A DNA stretch of 20,073 bases from JAAYBG01 sp964411675 (GTDB taxonomy: Bacteria; Bacillota_I; Bacilli_A; ML615J-28; CAG-698). Shown piece by piece: positions 7,465 to 14,456 of this stretch. Each line of letters opens with the position of its first letter. Position 1 is the stretch's first letter. The translations under genes were made by a program, and so were the position numbers. Location of the stretch: assembly GCA_964411675.1 (NCBI GenBank), contig CAYPLR010000029.1:1-20073 (forward strand), in the 5' to 3' direction. The notes beneath the pieces are model-generated. The model worked only from the letters and a program-made list of their open reading frames with translations, was not told the origin of the DNA and did no database searches.

Positions 7465-9027
7465 ATGAAAAAAGCATTTTACTTATTGTTAATTTTCTTT
7501 TTTGCTTGTTTGCTTGTAGGATGTGAGAAAGATTTACCAATAGAAGATCCTAATATCCCAAGCGAAACACCAATGGAGGAACCTGAAGAATCAGAAACCC
7601 CTATTGAGGAGCCAGAAGAACCTGAGGTTCCTGTAGAAGAGCCAGAAGAGCCTGAGGTTCCTGTAGAAGAACCTACAGAAAAAGATCCATCGGAAATGAC
7701 AGATGAGGAATTTGAAGAATACCTACAGCAACTAGAGAATAAAGAAAAAGAATTAATAGAAGAAATAATAGCTACATTTAATGAAACAATTCCAAGTGAA
7801 ACGGCTGTTGATTTACAATTACCAAATAAAGTTGGTGATAATAATATTATCATTATTTGGAATTCTAATAATCCAACAGCGATTACAGGAACGGGTGTTA
7901 TTGCTCGTAAGACGTATGACCAAACAGTAACGTTATCAGCAACACTAAGAGGGAGCTATATCACTATGACTTATACAAAAGATGTTGTGATTACTAAGAT
8001 AGTTTTAAATTCAATAGATAAAGATAAATTAACATTTGCATATTTATATTCTGATACCTTCTCTTCTTTCTTGGAAGGCGACTTTGCAAAACTTGATGTC
8101 ATCAATTTATGTTTTGCTGGAATTACTGCGGGTAAAATCAATGTGAATTCTGTAAAACGAATTAATGAAATTATGGCAGCAAGAACAGCGGGTGTAAGAG
8201 TAGTGCTATCGATTGGTGGTTGGGGAGTTGATGGATTCAGTGATGCCGTGCTTACAGCAGATTCACGAAAAGTATTCATTGATTCTATTATGGATGCCAT
8301 CAAAGATTATGAGTTTGATGGGATAGACCTAGACTGGGAGTATCCAGGATCAGGAGCAGCAGGAATAAAATATCGCTCAGTAGATAAAGTTAATTTTACA
8401 ATGTTTTGCAAAGAGTTAAGAGCAGCTTTTGATGCTTACAATCCTGATTTATTACTGACAGCAGCGGTTCCGGGAGGTTCCCCGAGTTTATATGAAGTAA
8501 AGAAATTGAATGAATGCTTGAATTATCTACACTTAATGTCCTATGATTTGAGTAAATCAGGTATAACAAGCCATCATTCTGCACTTTATCCATCTTCTAA
8601 TACAATTTCAAGTGCTTCACAAGCAGTGAATGCTTATGCGAATGCGGGTTTTGATAAATCAAGAATGACGATTGGATGTGCTTTTTATGGATATAAGAGT
8701 ACAGTTGCTAATCCAAGCGAAACCACAAATGGTATGAATGTAACAAATACAACCCCAAGAGGAACCATTAGTTACACTAATATTGTTAATAATATATTAT
8801 CAACAGGCAATTTTACCGAATACTATGATGAACAAGCCATGGCTTATTGGTTATATGATGGAACAACTTTTGTTTCCTATGAAAATGTAAAATCGATTCA
8901 TAACAAGTGCGACTATGCAAAAGCAGAAGGCCTTGCTGGTGTTATGTTTTGGGATTATAACAACGATAAAACAGGAACACTATTAAATGCTATTTATAAC
9001 AATTTTTCTAGTGACGAGGGAGAATAA
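7465..9027 (+). CDS. GH18 chitinase-like lipoprotein with acidic repeat linker and aBig domain
   Basis: Predicted surface-anchored glycoside hydrolase of family 18, 520 aa from ATG 7465 (a TTG codon lies directly before it; AAGGA 7-8 nt upstream favours the ATG). Residues 1-20 form a lipoprotein signal ending LVGC (Cys20). About 28-72 is a Glu/Pro linker of repeating EEPEEPEVPV units, and 75-100 is charged, perhaps helical. About 100-178 resembles an atrophied bacterial Ig (aBig) domain (IWNSNN, GVIARK, TVTLSATL). About 185-512 is the GH18 barrel: SIGG (249-252), DGIDLDWE with catalytic Glu292, MSYD (358-361) and a late Trp (MFWDYN). All residues for substrate-assisted hydrolysis of GlcNAc polymers are present. 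Chitin, host glycans or peptidoglycan are all possible targets. It overlaps the next gene by one base. Confidence 0.92.
   Translation: MKKAFYLLLIFFFACLLVGCEKDLPIEDPNIPSETPMEEPEESETPIEEPEEPEVPVEEPEEPEVPVEEPTEKDPSEMTDEEFEEYLQQLENKEKELIEEIIATFNETIPSETAVDLQLPNKVGDNNIIIIWNSNNPTAITGTGVIARKTYDQTVTLSATLRGSYITMTYTKDVVITKIVLNSIDKDKLTFAYLYSDTFSSFLEGDFAKLDVINLCFAGITAGKINVNSVKRINEIMAARTAGVRVVLSIGGWGVDGFSDAVLTADSRKVFIDSIMDAIKDYEFDGIDLDWEYPGSGAAGIKYRSVDKVNFTMFCKELRAAFDAYNPDLLLTAAVPGGSPSLYEVKKLNECLNYLHLMSYDLSKSGITSHHSALYPSSNTISSASQAVNAYANAGFDKSRMTIGCAFYGYKSTVANPSETTNGMNVTNTTPRGTISYTNIVNNILSTGNFTEYYDEQAMAYWLYDGTTFVSYENVKSIHNKCDYAKAEGLAGVMFWDYNNDKTGTLLNAIYNNFSSDEGE
7581..7670 (+). repeat. 30-bp tandem repeats coding the acidic linker of the GH18 lipoprotein
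   Basis: Two nearly identical 30-bp units (7611-7640 and 7641-7670, one mismatch) follow a degenerate unit (7581-7610). Each encodes a ten-residue Glu/Pro-rich block of the EPEEPEVPVE type. The copy number could vary between strains by slippage, changing the spacer length between membrane and enzyme. Confidence 0.85.
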
Positions 9028-9758
9028 TGAAATTAGACAAACAAATGATTATAGCCCACCGCGGAGCTTCAGGTTTAGTTAAGCATGAAAATACAATCGA
9101 AGCCTTTAAAAAAGCATTGGAAGTGGGAGCCGATTCCATTGAGTGTGATGTTAGAAAAACAAAAGATGGTAAAATGATTATTGTCCATGATGAAGATTAT
9201 CAAGGAAAATTAATCAGCGAGTTAAATTATCAAGATTTATGTATGCTAACAGCAGAAGACGGATTTTTAATGCCAACATTAGAAGATACTCTTTTATGGT
9301 GTAAAGATAAAATAATGATTGATATCGAATTAAAAGAAGAAGGATATGAAGAAGAGGTTGTCACTTTAGTGAAGAAGTATCTTTCTCACCATGATTTTTT
9401 TATTCGTACTTTTAATGATGATTCTCTTAAAAAGATTAAAGTAATAGACAAAAACATTAAAACAGTCTTGCTATTGGGTGTAGAGCATCCAAAATGGGGA
9501 TTGTTTACACGATTATCAGAATTATTTCCTTTGCTTCGCATTCTTAAAACAAAGTGTGATATGGTATCACCACATTATCGCTTGATAAAATTTGGATATA
9601 TATGGCGATTAAAACTATGGAAAAGACCAGTATTGGTTTGGACGGTGAATGATAGTAAGCTGATGGAAAAATTATTGATCGATAAAAAAGCAGCAGGAAT
9701 CGTTACTAATTTTCCTGATGCTGCTATTGACATATTAGCAAAAAATAAAAAAGTATAG
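9027..9758 (+). CDS. Glycerophosphodiester phosphodiesterase (UgpQ/GlpQ family)
   Basis: Predicted enzyme hydrolysing glycerophosphodiesters to glycerol-3-phosphate and an alcohol, 243 aa, typical for the cytoplasmic UgpQ-like type. The GDPD signature is complete: His11-Arg12-Gly (AHRGASG), Glu21-Asn-Thr (HENT in place of the usual PENT), Glu39 and Asp41 (ECDV), His54-Asp55 (VHDED), and the late WTVND and ITNFPD-like (VTNFPD) segments. It has no signal peptide. Its ATG overlaps the preceding stop (TAATG), with GAGGGAG as ribosome binding site, so translation is coupled to the GH18 gene. It would supply glycerol-3-phosphate from lipid or teichoic-acid breakdown products, in keeping with a scavenging operon. 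Confidence 0.92.
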   Translation: MKLDKQMIIAHRGASGLVKHENTIEAFKKALEVGADSIECDVRKTKDGKMIIVHDEDYQGKLISELNYQDLCMLTAEDGFLMPTLEDTLLWCKDKIMIDIELKEEGYEEEVVTLVKKYLSHHDFFIRTFNDDSLKKIKVIDKNIKTVLLLGVEHPKWGLFTRLSELFPLLRILKTKCDMVSPHYRLIKFGYIWRLKLWKRPVLVWTVNDSKLMEKLLIDKKAAGIVTNFPDAAIDILAKNKKV

Positions 9759-9779
9759 TTTTGAACTATACTTTTTTTA
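9741..9779. terminator. Bidirectional terminator between convergent genes
   Basis: An 11-bp perfect stem (AAAGTATAGTT / AACTATACTTT, 3-nt loop, 9750-9774) is flanked by a T run on the right and an A run on the left. It can therefore end both the phosphodiesterase operon and the antiporter gene. Confidence 0.88.
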
Positions 9780-10760
9780 TACTATTGGAAAGAAGACAAC
9801 CAACACAACATATACTATGTACGTAGCGAGTAAGAGTATTCCTTGCCATCTCATAAATTTCTTTTTAATAATTGCAGGGATAACAGCAATCAAGCCTATT
9901 ACTAGGCAAAATGGCATGTCATAATATATTGTTTGACTTTCAACAATCAAACTTCCCCCAGAAATAAAAGAACAAACGGGAAGAATGAGAGCCAAATCCA
10001 TGATATTGGCCCCTATAATATTACCAACCGATAACGAACCTTGTTTCTTTATCAATGATGTAATTGCTGTTGTAAATTCTGGTAGGCTAGTACCAATAGC
10101 AACAATCGTTACAGCAATCACACCATCAGGTACTTTCAATGCTGTTGCAATAATAGTCCCACTATCTACTAATAATTCAGCACCAACAATAATTCCCAAA
10201 GCGCCAAATATAAATTTTAAAGCACCAACAATTACTTGTTTTTTGGATGGCTTTTCTCTTTCATCAATAGTGTCTTCGCTCATTTCTTTTGCTATTTTAA
10301 TAGAATCGTAGAAGAAAATGAAAAATATTGCTAATAAAAATCCACTCGGTAATAGACCAAAAGTACCATTTAGTGAGAACAGTGTTAGGCATACTGCTGC
10401 TAATATCATTAAAATGCTTTTTAGATTAAACTCTTTACGACTAACAACTCCTGCACAACAAAGAATAGAAATTCCAAGAATCAATCCTGTATTGGCGGTT
10501 ACAGAGCCAATGGCATTGCCAATTGCCATTTCTGTATTGCCTTGAATAGTAGCAATAATAGAAACTAACATTTCTGGTAAAGTAGTTGCAATACTAACAA
10601 TCGTAGCACCAACTAAAAATTTAGGAATTCCTGTTATTTCTGCGAACCAACTGGCTGCATCAACAAAAAAATCCCCTCCCTTAATGATTAAAAATAGTCC
10701 TAAAACTAATAAACCTACTACTAAAGCAATGTGCATATTTTGGAAAAAATCAATAAACAT
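9777..10760 (-). CDS. CaCA-family cation antiporter, likely Mn2+-responsive
   Basis: Predicted Na+/Ca2+-exchanger-type membrane antiporter (CaCA, YrbG/CaxA-like), 327 aa with about ten helices. Both alpha repeats are present: ATTLPE with Glu63 and GNAIGSVTAN with Asn90; GTSLPE with Glu228 and GNIIGANIMD with Asp255. By my alignment from memory these match the four ion-binding positions of the archaeal NCX_Mj. I start it at the ATG at 10760, which has AAGGAG 7 nt upstream. An upstream in-frame ATG at 10817 lies inside the riboswitch and lacks a binding site, so a longer 346-aa version is rejected. Family members usually move Ca2+; the leader described at 10785-10890 points to Mn2+ efflux as a likely role. 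Substrate is inference. Confidence 0.9.
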   Translation of the reverse strand: MFIDFFQNMHIALVVGLLVLGLFLIIKGGDFFVDAASWFAEITGIPKFLVGATIVSIATTLPEMLVSIIATIQGNTEMAIGNAIGSVTANTGLILGISILCCAGVVSRKEFNLKSILMILAAVCLTLFSLNGTFGLLPSGFLLAIFFIFFYDSIKIAKEMSEDTIDEREKPSKKQVIVGALKFIFGALGIIVGAELLVDSGTIIATALKVPDGVIAVTIVAIGTSLPEFTTAITSLIKKQGSLSVGNIIGANIMDLALILPVCSFISGGSLIVESQTIYYDMPFCLVIGLIAVIPAIIKKKFMRWQGILLLATYIVYVVLVVFFPIV

Positions 10761-10784
10761 AAAAAAACTCCTTACAATAAATAA

Positions 10785-10890
10785 GAGACCCCTAGCCATT
10801 TTGGCTAAAAGTCTCATTCCTTCATACTAAAGGGGCATGACCACCGATATTCGGGTAATGTTGATCATACACTTCAATTACTCCCTTTTA
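10785..10890 (-). ncRNA. yybP-ykoY-type manganese riboswitch
   Basis: Read on the minus strand, UAAAAG (10890-10885) followed by GGAGUA, and a 3' AAUGAGAC followed by CUUUUA (10811-10806), reproduce the hallmarks of this class: closing helix P1 plus the two internal loops that bind Mn2+. Between them are hairpins with CCGA/UCGG and CCUU/AAGG. The P1 3' strand can instead join a 31-nt hairpin (10785-10815, 14-bp stem with three G-U pairs, GAGAC/GUCUC at its base) followed by a U-rich stretch. Mn2+ binding would hold P1, block that hairpin and switch the antiporter on. Call rests on motif recognition, not a covariance search. Confidence 0.85.
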
Positions 10891-10898
10891 ACGATAGT

Positions 10899-10927
10899 AT
10901 TATATCATGTTAACCTATTTTAGTAAA
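10899..10927 (-). promoter_or_regulatory. Extended -10 promoter for the riboswitch/antiporter transcript
   Basis: On the minus strand TTTACT (10922-10927), a 17-bp spacer and TATAAT (10899-10904) preceded by TGA form a good sigma-A promoter. Transcription would begin a few bases before the riboswitch P1 strand at 10890, which supports the leader boundaries. Confidence 0.75.
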
Positions 10928-10936
10928 GGTTAAATT

Positions 10937-12450
10937 TTATTTAATGTCATAAATTTTACTATATTTTTTAATTAGGTAATTAACATAGTAACGAGGATTA
11001 AAATTTTCTTTGGTCGCTAATTTTAAAATTTCCTTTGGATATTTTGTAGCACCGTAACAATGAATTTTTTCTTTCAACCATTCATTGATTTCTTCTGTTG
11101 AAGAGGACTTTAATATTTCCTTAATATTAAGGTCTTTTTTCATACTATGATAGATTTGTGCAGCGTATGCGGAACCTAGGCATAAGTAGGAAAATAGCCA
11201 AAAGAAGCTCCTGCCCAATGAATATCTTGTAGTACTCCTTCTTTATTATTTGGAACATCAACACCAAGATATTCTTTCATCAATTTATTCCAAACGGAAG
11301 GTAGTTCATCGACAGTAATCTCGTTATTAAAAAGAGCTTTTTCTATATCATAACGAACCATTATATGTAGTGAGTATGTTAATTCATCCGCTTCAGTTCT
11401 AATTAGTGAATGTTTTGATTCATTAATATGTTTTATGAAATCATTTAATTTAACTGATTTTAATTGTTTTGGGAAAACTTCCTTTAATTTTGGGAAAAGA
11501 GATTTCCAGAATTCAGGACTCCGGCCGATAATATTTTCATAGAAACGAGATTGGGATTCATGCATTGCAAGGGATGCTCCTCCCCCTGATAAGGTTACAT
11601 CTAAGTTAGGATTCACTTGCATTTCATAGGTCGCATGACCTAACTCATGGATTGCTGAAAAAATAGCAGAGGTTAGATTATCTTCATAATAGTGAACAGT
11701 AAAACGAACATCTGATGTACCGAAGCCAGATGTAAATGGATGCTCACTTTCTTTAATCAAACCCTTATTGTGATCGAAACATAAAATCTCCATTATTTTT
11801 TTCAGGAATTTTTTTTGATCATCCTTTGGATAAGTTTGGTTTGTGAAACTACGATTATAAGTAAGCTCTTTTTCTGTAACTTTGTTAACAAAAGGGACTA
11901 ACTCTTTTTTTAGGGTATTAAAGAATTGATCATAATCTTTTGTTGTAAAACCAGGTTCAAATTCATCAAGAAGAATATTGTATCCTTGCATTTCTGGTGT
12001 TTCCAAGTGACCAATATATAGTTTCAGCAATTCGATAATTCTTTTTAATGTCGGTTTAAACAACTCAAAATTATTTTCTACTTTTGCTTTTGCCCATGTG
12101 TTTTGACTACTAGCCAAAAGAGTATTTAGCTCTACGAATTCTTCCATTGGAATTTTAATAATCTTATCAATATTTTTCTTCACAACAACAATTTCATGAG
12201 GTAAGGGTTCATCAAGAGAAGTTCTATTCTCATAAAGAATCTGAACAGCTTGGATTAGTTTTGGGTCTGTATTTAATTTGTAAGTAGCGGTAGATAAAAC
12301 TTCCATTTGCCTTTCTCTTTCTTGAAAACATCCGTTTGGAGCTTCTGTTTGTGAATCCCAACCGACTAGAAAGTCAACAAATCGATTGGCTAGTGTTTGC
12401 TTTTGATATTCTTTATAAATAGTTAATGCATCGTTTATGCTTTTTTCCAC
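10937..12450 (-). pseudogene. M32 carboxypeptidase interrupted by a one-base frameshift
   Basis: Homolog of thermostable metallocarboxypeptidase M32 (Taq type), which removes C-terminal residues from peptides in the cytoplasm. The first frame (11176-12450, GTG start, AAAGG upstream) gives 424 aa holding every M32 motif: HPF at 237, DVRFT at 247, zinc site HELGH at 268-272, HESQ with Glu298, IRTEAD and GVLQDIHW. It stops after GYFPTYA. The second frame (down to 10937) continues with LGSAYAAQIYH and about 80 more residues of normal family sequence. One missing base in GCCTAGG (11175-11181) explains it; adding it restores a protein of about 504 aa, the usual length. The otherwise clean sequence suggests a very recent mutation or a sequencing error. 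If real, the C-terminal helices are lost. Confidence 0.85.
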
Positions 12451-12480
12451 AAGATAATTTCCTTTCTTTTACTTTATATC

Positions 12481-12509
12481 ATTATAGCATTTTCTGCTTT
12501 GAATGAAAA
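12481..12509 (-). promoter_or_regulatory. Promoter for the M32 carboxypeptidase gene
   Basis: On the minus strand TATAAT (12481-12486) is preceded by TGC (extended -10), and TTTTCA (12504-12509) stands at a 17-bp spacing. It lies about 30 nt before the GTG start and is divergent from pckA. Confidence 0.6.
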
Positions 12510-12529
12510 CAAAAAGATAAAAGTAAAAA

Positions 12530-12601
12530 GTAAAAAACGATGATTTTATGCAAAAAAACGATGGAATGAAAGCGACAAACATAGCAATGAAAACGATGTA
12601 A
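12530..12601 (+). promoter_or_regulatory. Four direct repeats upstream of pckA, candidate operator array
   Basis: A motif close to TGAAAACGATG occurs four times in the same direction, with its CG at 12538, 12559, 12573 and 12594 (steps of 21, 14 and 21 bp). The last two share AATGAAARCGA. The array ends just before the pckA -35 box (12606) and faces the divergent carboxypeptidase promoter on its other side. The fourth copy (12588-12601) fits 13 of 14 positions of a CcpA cre consensus as I recall it, but the direct-repeat layout is not typical of cre. The binding protein is unknown. Confidence 0.5.
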
Positions 12602-12605
12602 AATC

Positions 12606-12634
12606 TTGCTTTTTTTTTGAAAATATGTTAAAAT
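12606..12634 (+). promoter_or_regulatory. Extended -10 promoter for pckA
   Basis: TTGCTT (12606-12611), a 17-bp spacer and TAAAAT (12629-12634) preceded by TGT. The predicted leader is about 95 nt, AT-rich, with a weak hairpin near 12650-12666 (GGGAAAT / ATTT..CCC). A second weaker option is TTGAAA (12617) with TACATT (12641). Confidence 0.6.
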
Positions 12635-12737
12635 ACGTTGTACATTTTTGGGAAATCTCATTTGTCCCTAAAAAGGTATAAAAACTCTTAAATTTGGTTT
12701 TAAAAATAAAAAATATATATGCCTAAGGAGGATTTTT

Positions 12738-14393
12738 ATGGCAACAAAAAGTTATTTACCAATTGAACAAATTGGTGCTCAAACACCTAAACTTTATAGT
12801 AGAATACGTACTACTATTGAAGCTGCATTTTTAAGAAATAACGTAGTAGAAGTTAAAACATTAGCTCAAGCTTATGAATTGGCAAAGAATGCTTCAGGAA
12901 CAATCGTTCTTGATCAAAAAGTAGCAAACGCAAAAGAATTAGGTTTACCAGCAGACGCTAATGTATTACTATTTAATGATGGTAATATCACAGGTCGTCA
13001 AGCTCCTTTACGTAGATTAGTTGACAAGACTAATGTAGATAAGTTTGCTGCAGTAACAAGAGAAGTTATTTTCAAATCAAAAGATAAGAAAATGTACCAT
13101 GCTCAAGCTTATATTGGCTTAGACAAAGAGTTCATGGTAAAAGCTCATTTATTAGTTCCAGAAGGATATGAAAACACATTATATTCTTGGCTTATGAATT
13201 TCCAAATCGTAAATGAAGAATATACTAAGTTATATAACGAATCAGTAATACTTGATGAAGGCGATATCTATGTTTATGCTGATCCAGATATGTATACAGA
13301 AGAATTTCCAAAAGGACTTGCATTATTTGATGCAGACCACAATTGCGCATGTTTATTAGGTATGAGATATTTTGGTGAGTTTAAGAAGGGAACATTAACA
13401 CTTTCTTGGAGTATCGCTGGTAGAAATGGTTATACTGCGTGTCATGGCGGTCAAAAACGTTTCAATTTAGGCAAAGGCAAAGAAAAAGTTATCGGTGTAT
13501 TTGGATTATCTGGTTCAGGTAAATCAACAATTACATTGTCAGATCATAATGGAAAGATGGATACAACTGTATTACATGATGATGCATTCATCATTTCTAA
13601 TAAAGACGCTTCATCAATTTGCTTAGAGCAATCATATTTTGATAAGACGCAAGATTATCCATTAACAAACCCACAAAACAAATATTTCGTAACCGTACAA
13701 AACTGCGGTGCTACTCTTGATAAAGATGGTAAAGTTGTTTTAGTAACTGAAGATATTATGTGTGGTAATGGCCGTACAGTAAAATCTAAATTTGCTACAA
13801 GCAACCGTGAATATAAATTCAATCACAGATGCGATGCTATTTTCTGGATTATGAAGGACAATACATTACCTCCAGTATTAAAAGTTAATGATGCAGCATT
13901 AGGCTCAGTAATGGGTGCTACTCTTGCAACAAAGAGAACAACTGCTGAATATCGTCCTGGAGAAGATCCAAATGCTTTAGTTATCGTTCCTTATGCAAAT
14001 CCATTTAGACTATATGCATTAGCTGAAGATTATAAAAAGTTTAAATCTTTATTCCAAGACATGGGTGTTGATTGCTATATTATCAATACTGGTTTCTATG
14101 TTCAAAAAGACAATGGAGCTTATGTAGAGAAGAAAATTACTCCAAAAGTAACATTAGGATTAATTGAAGATATCGTTAATGACAAAGTAAAATTCGAAAA
14201 ATTTGGTCCATTCAGTGCTCTTGAATATTTACCAATTGAAGGATTCCTACCAAACTTTGAGGATAAAGAATATCTAGAAATGGTAAAGGCAAGATTATTG
14301 GACAGATTAAATAATGTTAAAAACGGCGAAGGTTTAGAAAAACTTCCAGAAGAAGCTTTAAAAGCAATTGAAAAGGTTGCAAACGAAATTTAA
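12738..14393 (+). CDS. pckA: Phosphoenolpyruvate carboxykinase (ATP)
   Basis: Predicted cytoplasmic ATP-type PEPCK interconverting oxaloacetate plus ATP with PEP, CO2 and ADP, 551 aa, close to the usual 530-550. The P-loop GLSGSGKST is at 256-264 (Lys262). It is followed by the metal/nucleotide-binding LHDDAF segment and, further on, by the EYRPGE and VPYANPF segments. The N-terminal substrate domain carries conserved RQAPLRRL-like and Lys/Arg-rich stretches. The sequence resembles the Bacillota/clostridial branch of the ATP enzyme more than the enterobacterial one. AAGGAGG lies 6 nt before the ATG. It sits directly upstream of the oxaloacetate decarboxylase genes in the same direction; this suggests work in the carboxylating direction, making ATP and oxaloacetate from PEP, though gluconeogenic use cannot be excluded. 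The upstream repeat array suggests tight control. Confidence 0.95.
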   Translation: MATKSYLPIEQIGAQTPKLYSRIRTTIEAAFLRNNVVEVKTLAQAYELAKNASGTIVLDQKVANAKELGLPADANVLLFNDGNITGRQAPLRRLVDKTNVDKFAAVTREVIFKSKDKKMYHAQAYIGLDKEFMVKAHLLVPEGYENTLYSWLMNFQIVNEEYTKLYNESVILDEGDIYVYADPDMYTEEFPKGLALFDADHNCACLLGMRYFGEFKKGTLTLSWSIAGRNGYTACHGGQKRFNLGKGKEKVIGVFGLSGSGKSTITLSDHNGKMDTTVLHDDAFIISNKDASSICLEQSYFDKTQDYPLTNPQNKYFVTVQNCGATLDKDGKVVLVTEDIMCGNGRTVKSKFATSNREYKFNHRCDAIFWIMKDNTLPPVLKVNDAALGSVMGATLATKRTTAEYRPGEDPNALVIVPYANPFRLYALAEDYKKFKSLFQDMGVDCYIINTGFYVQKDNGAYVEKKITPKVTLGLIEDIVNDKVKFEKFGPFSALEYLPIEGFLPNFEDKEYLEMVKARLLDRLNNVKNGEGLEKLPEEALKAIEKVANEI

Positions 14394-14403
14394 ATTACTA
14401 AAC

Positions 14404-14429
14404 AGACCACTATTTTTTAATAGTGGTCT
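14404..14429 (+). other. Hairpin without U tract between pckA and oadA
   Basis: A perfect 11-bp stem (AGACCACTATT / AATAGTGGTCT) with a TTTT loop lies 10 nt after the pckA stop and is followed by AAATATAG, not a T run. It is a poor terminator; a role in mRNA stability, processing or partial termination between pckA and the oad genes is more likely. Confidence 0.75.
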
Positions 14430-14456
14430 AAATATAGAATAAAGGAGAACATTTAA

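Noticed and set aside
7479..7853. Ser/Gly-rich minus-strand frame opposite the GH18 gene
   Set aside because: It is the antisense shadow of the Glu/Pro repeat linker, with no binding site and no recognisable domain.
10761..10817. N-terminal extension of the CaCA antiporter to an ATG at 10817
   Set aside because: That ATG lies inside the riboswitch loop (AAUGAGAC) with no ribosome binding site. The ATG at 10760 has AAGGAG at the right distance.
12588..12601. Single CcpA cre site upstream of pckA
   Set aside because: One copy matches the recalled consensus well, but it belongs to a series of direct repeats that are not palindromic, so I report the array and do not claim CcpA control.
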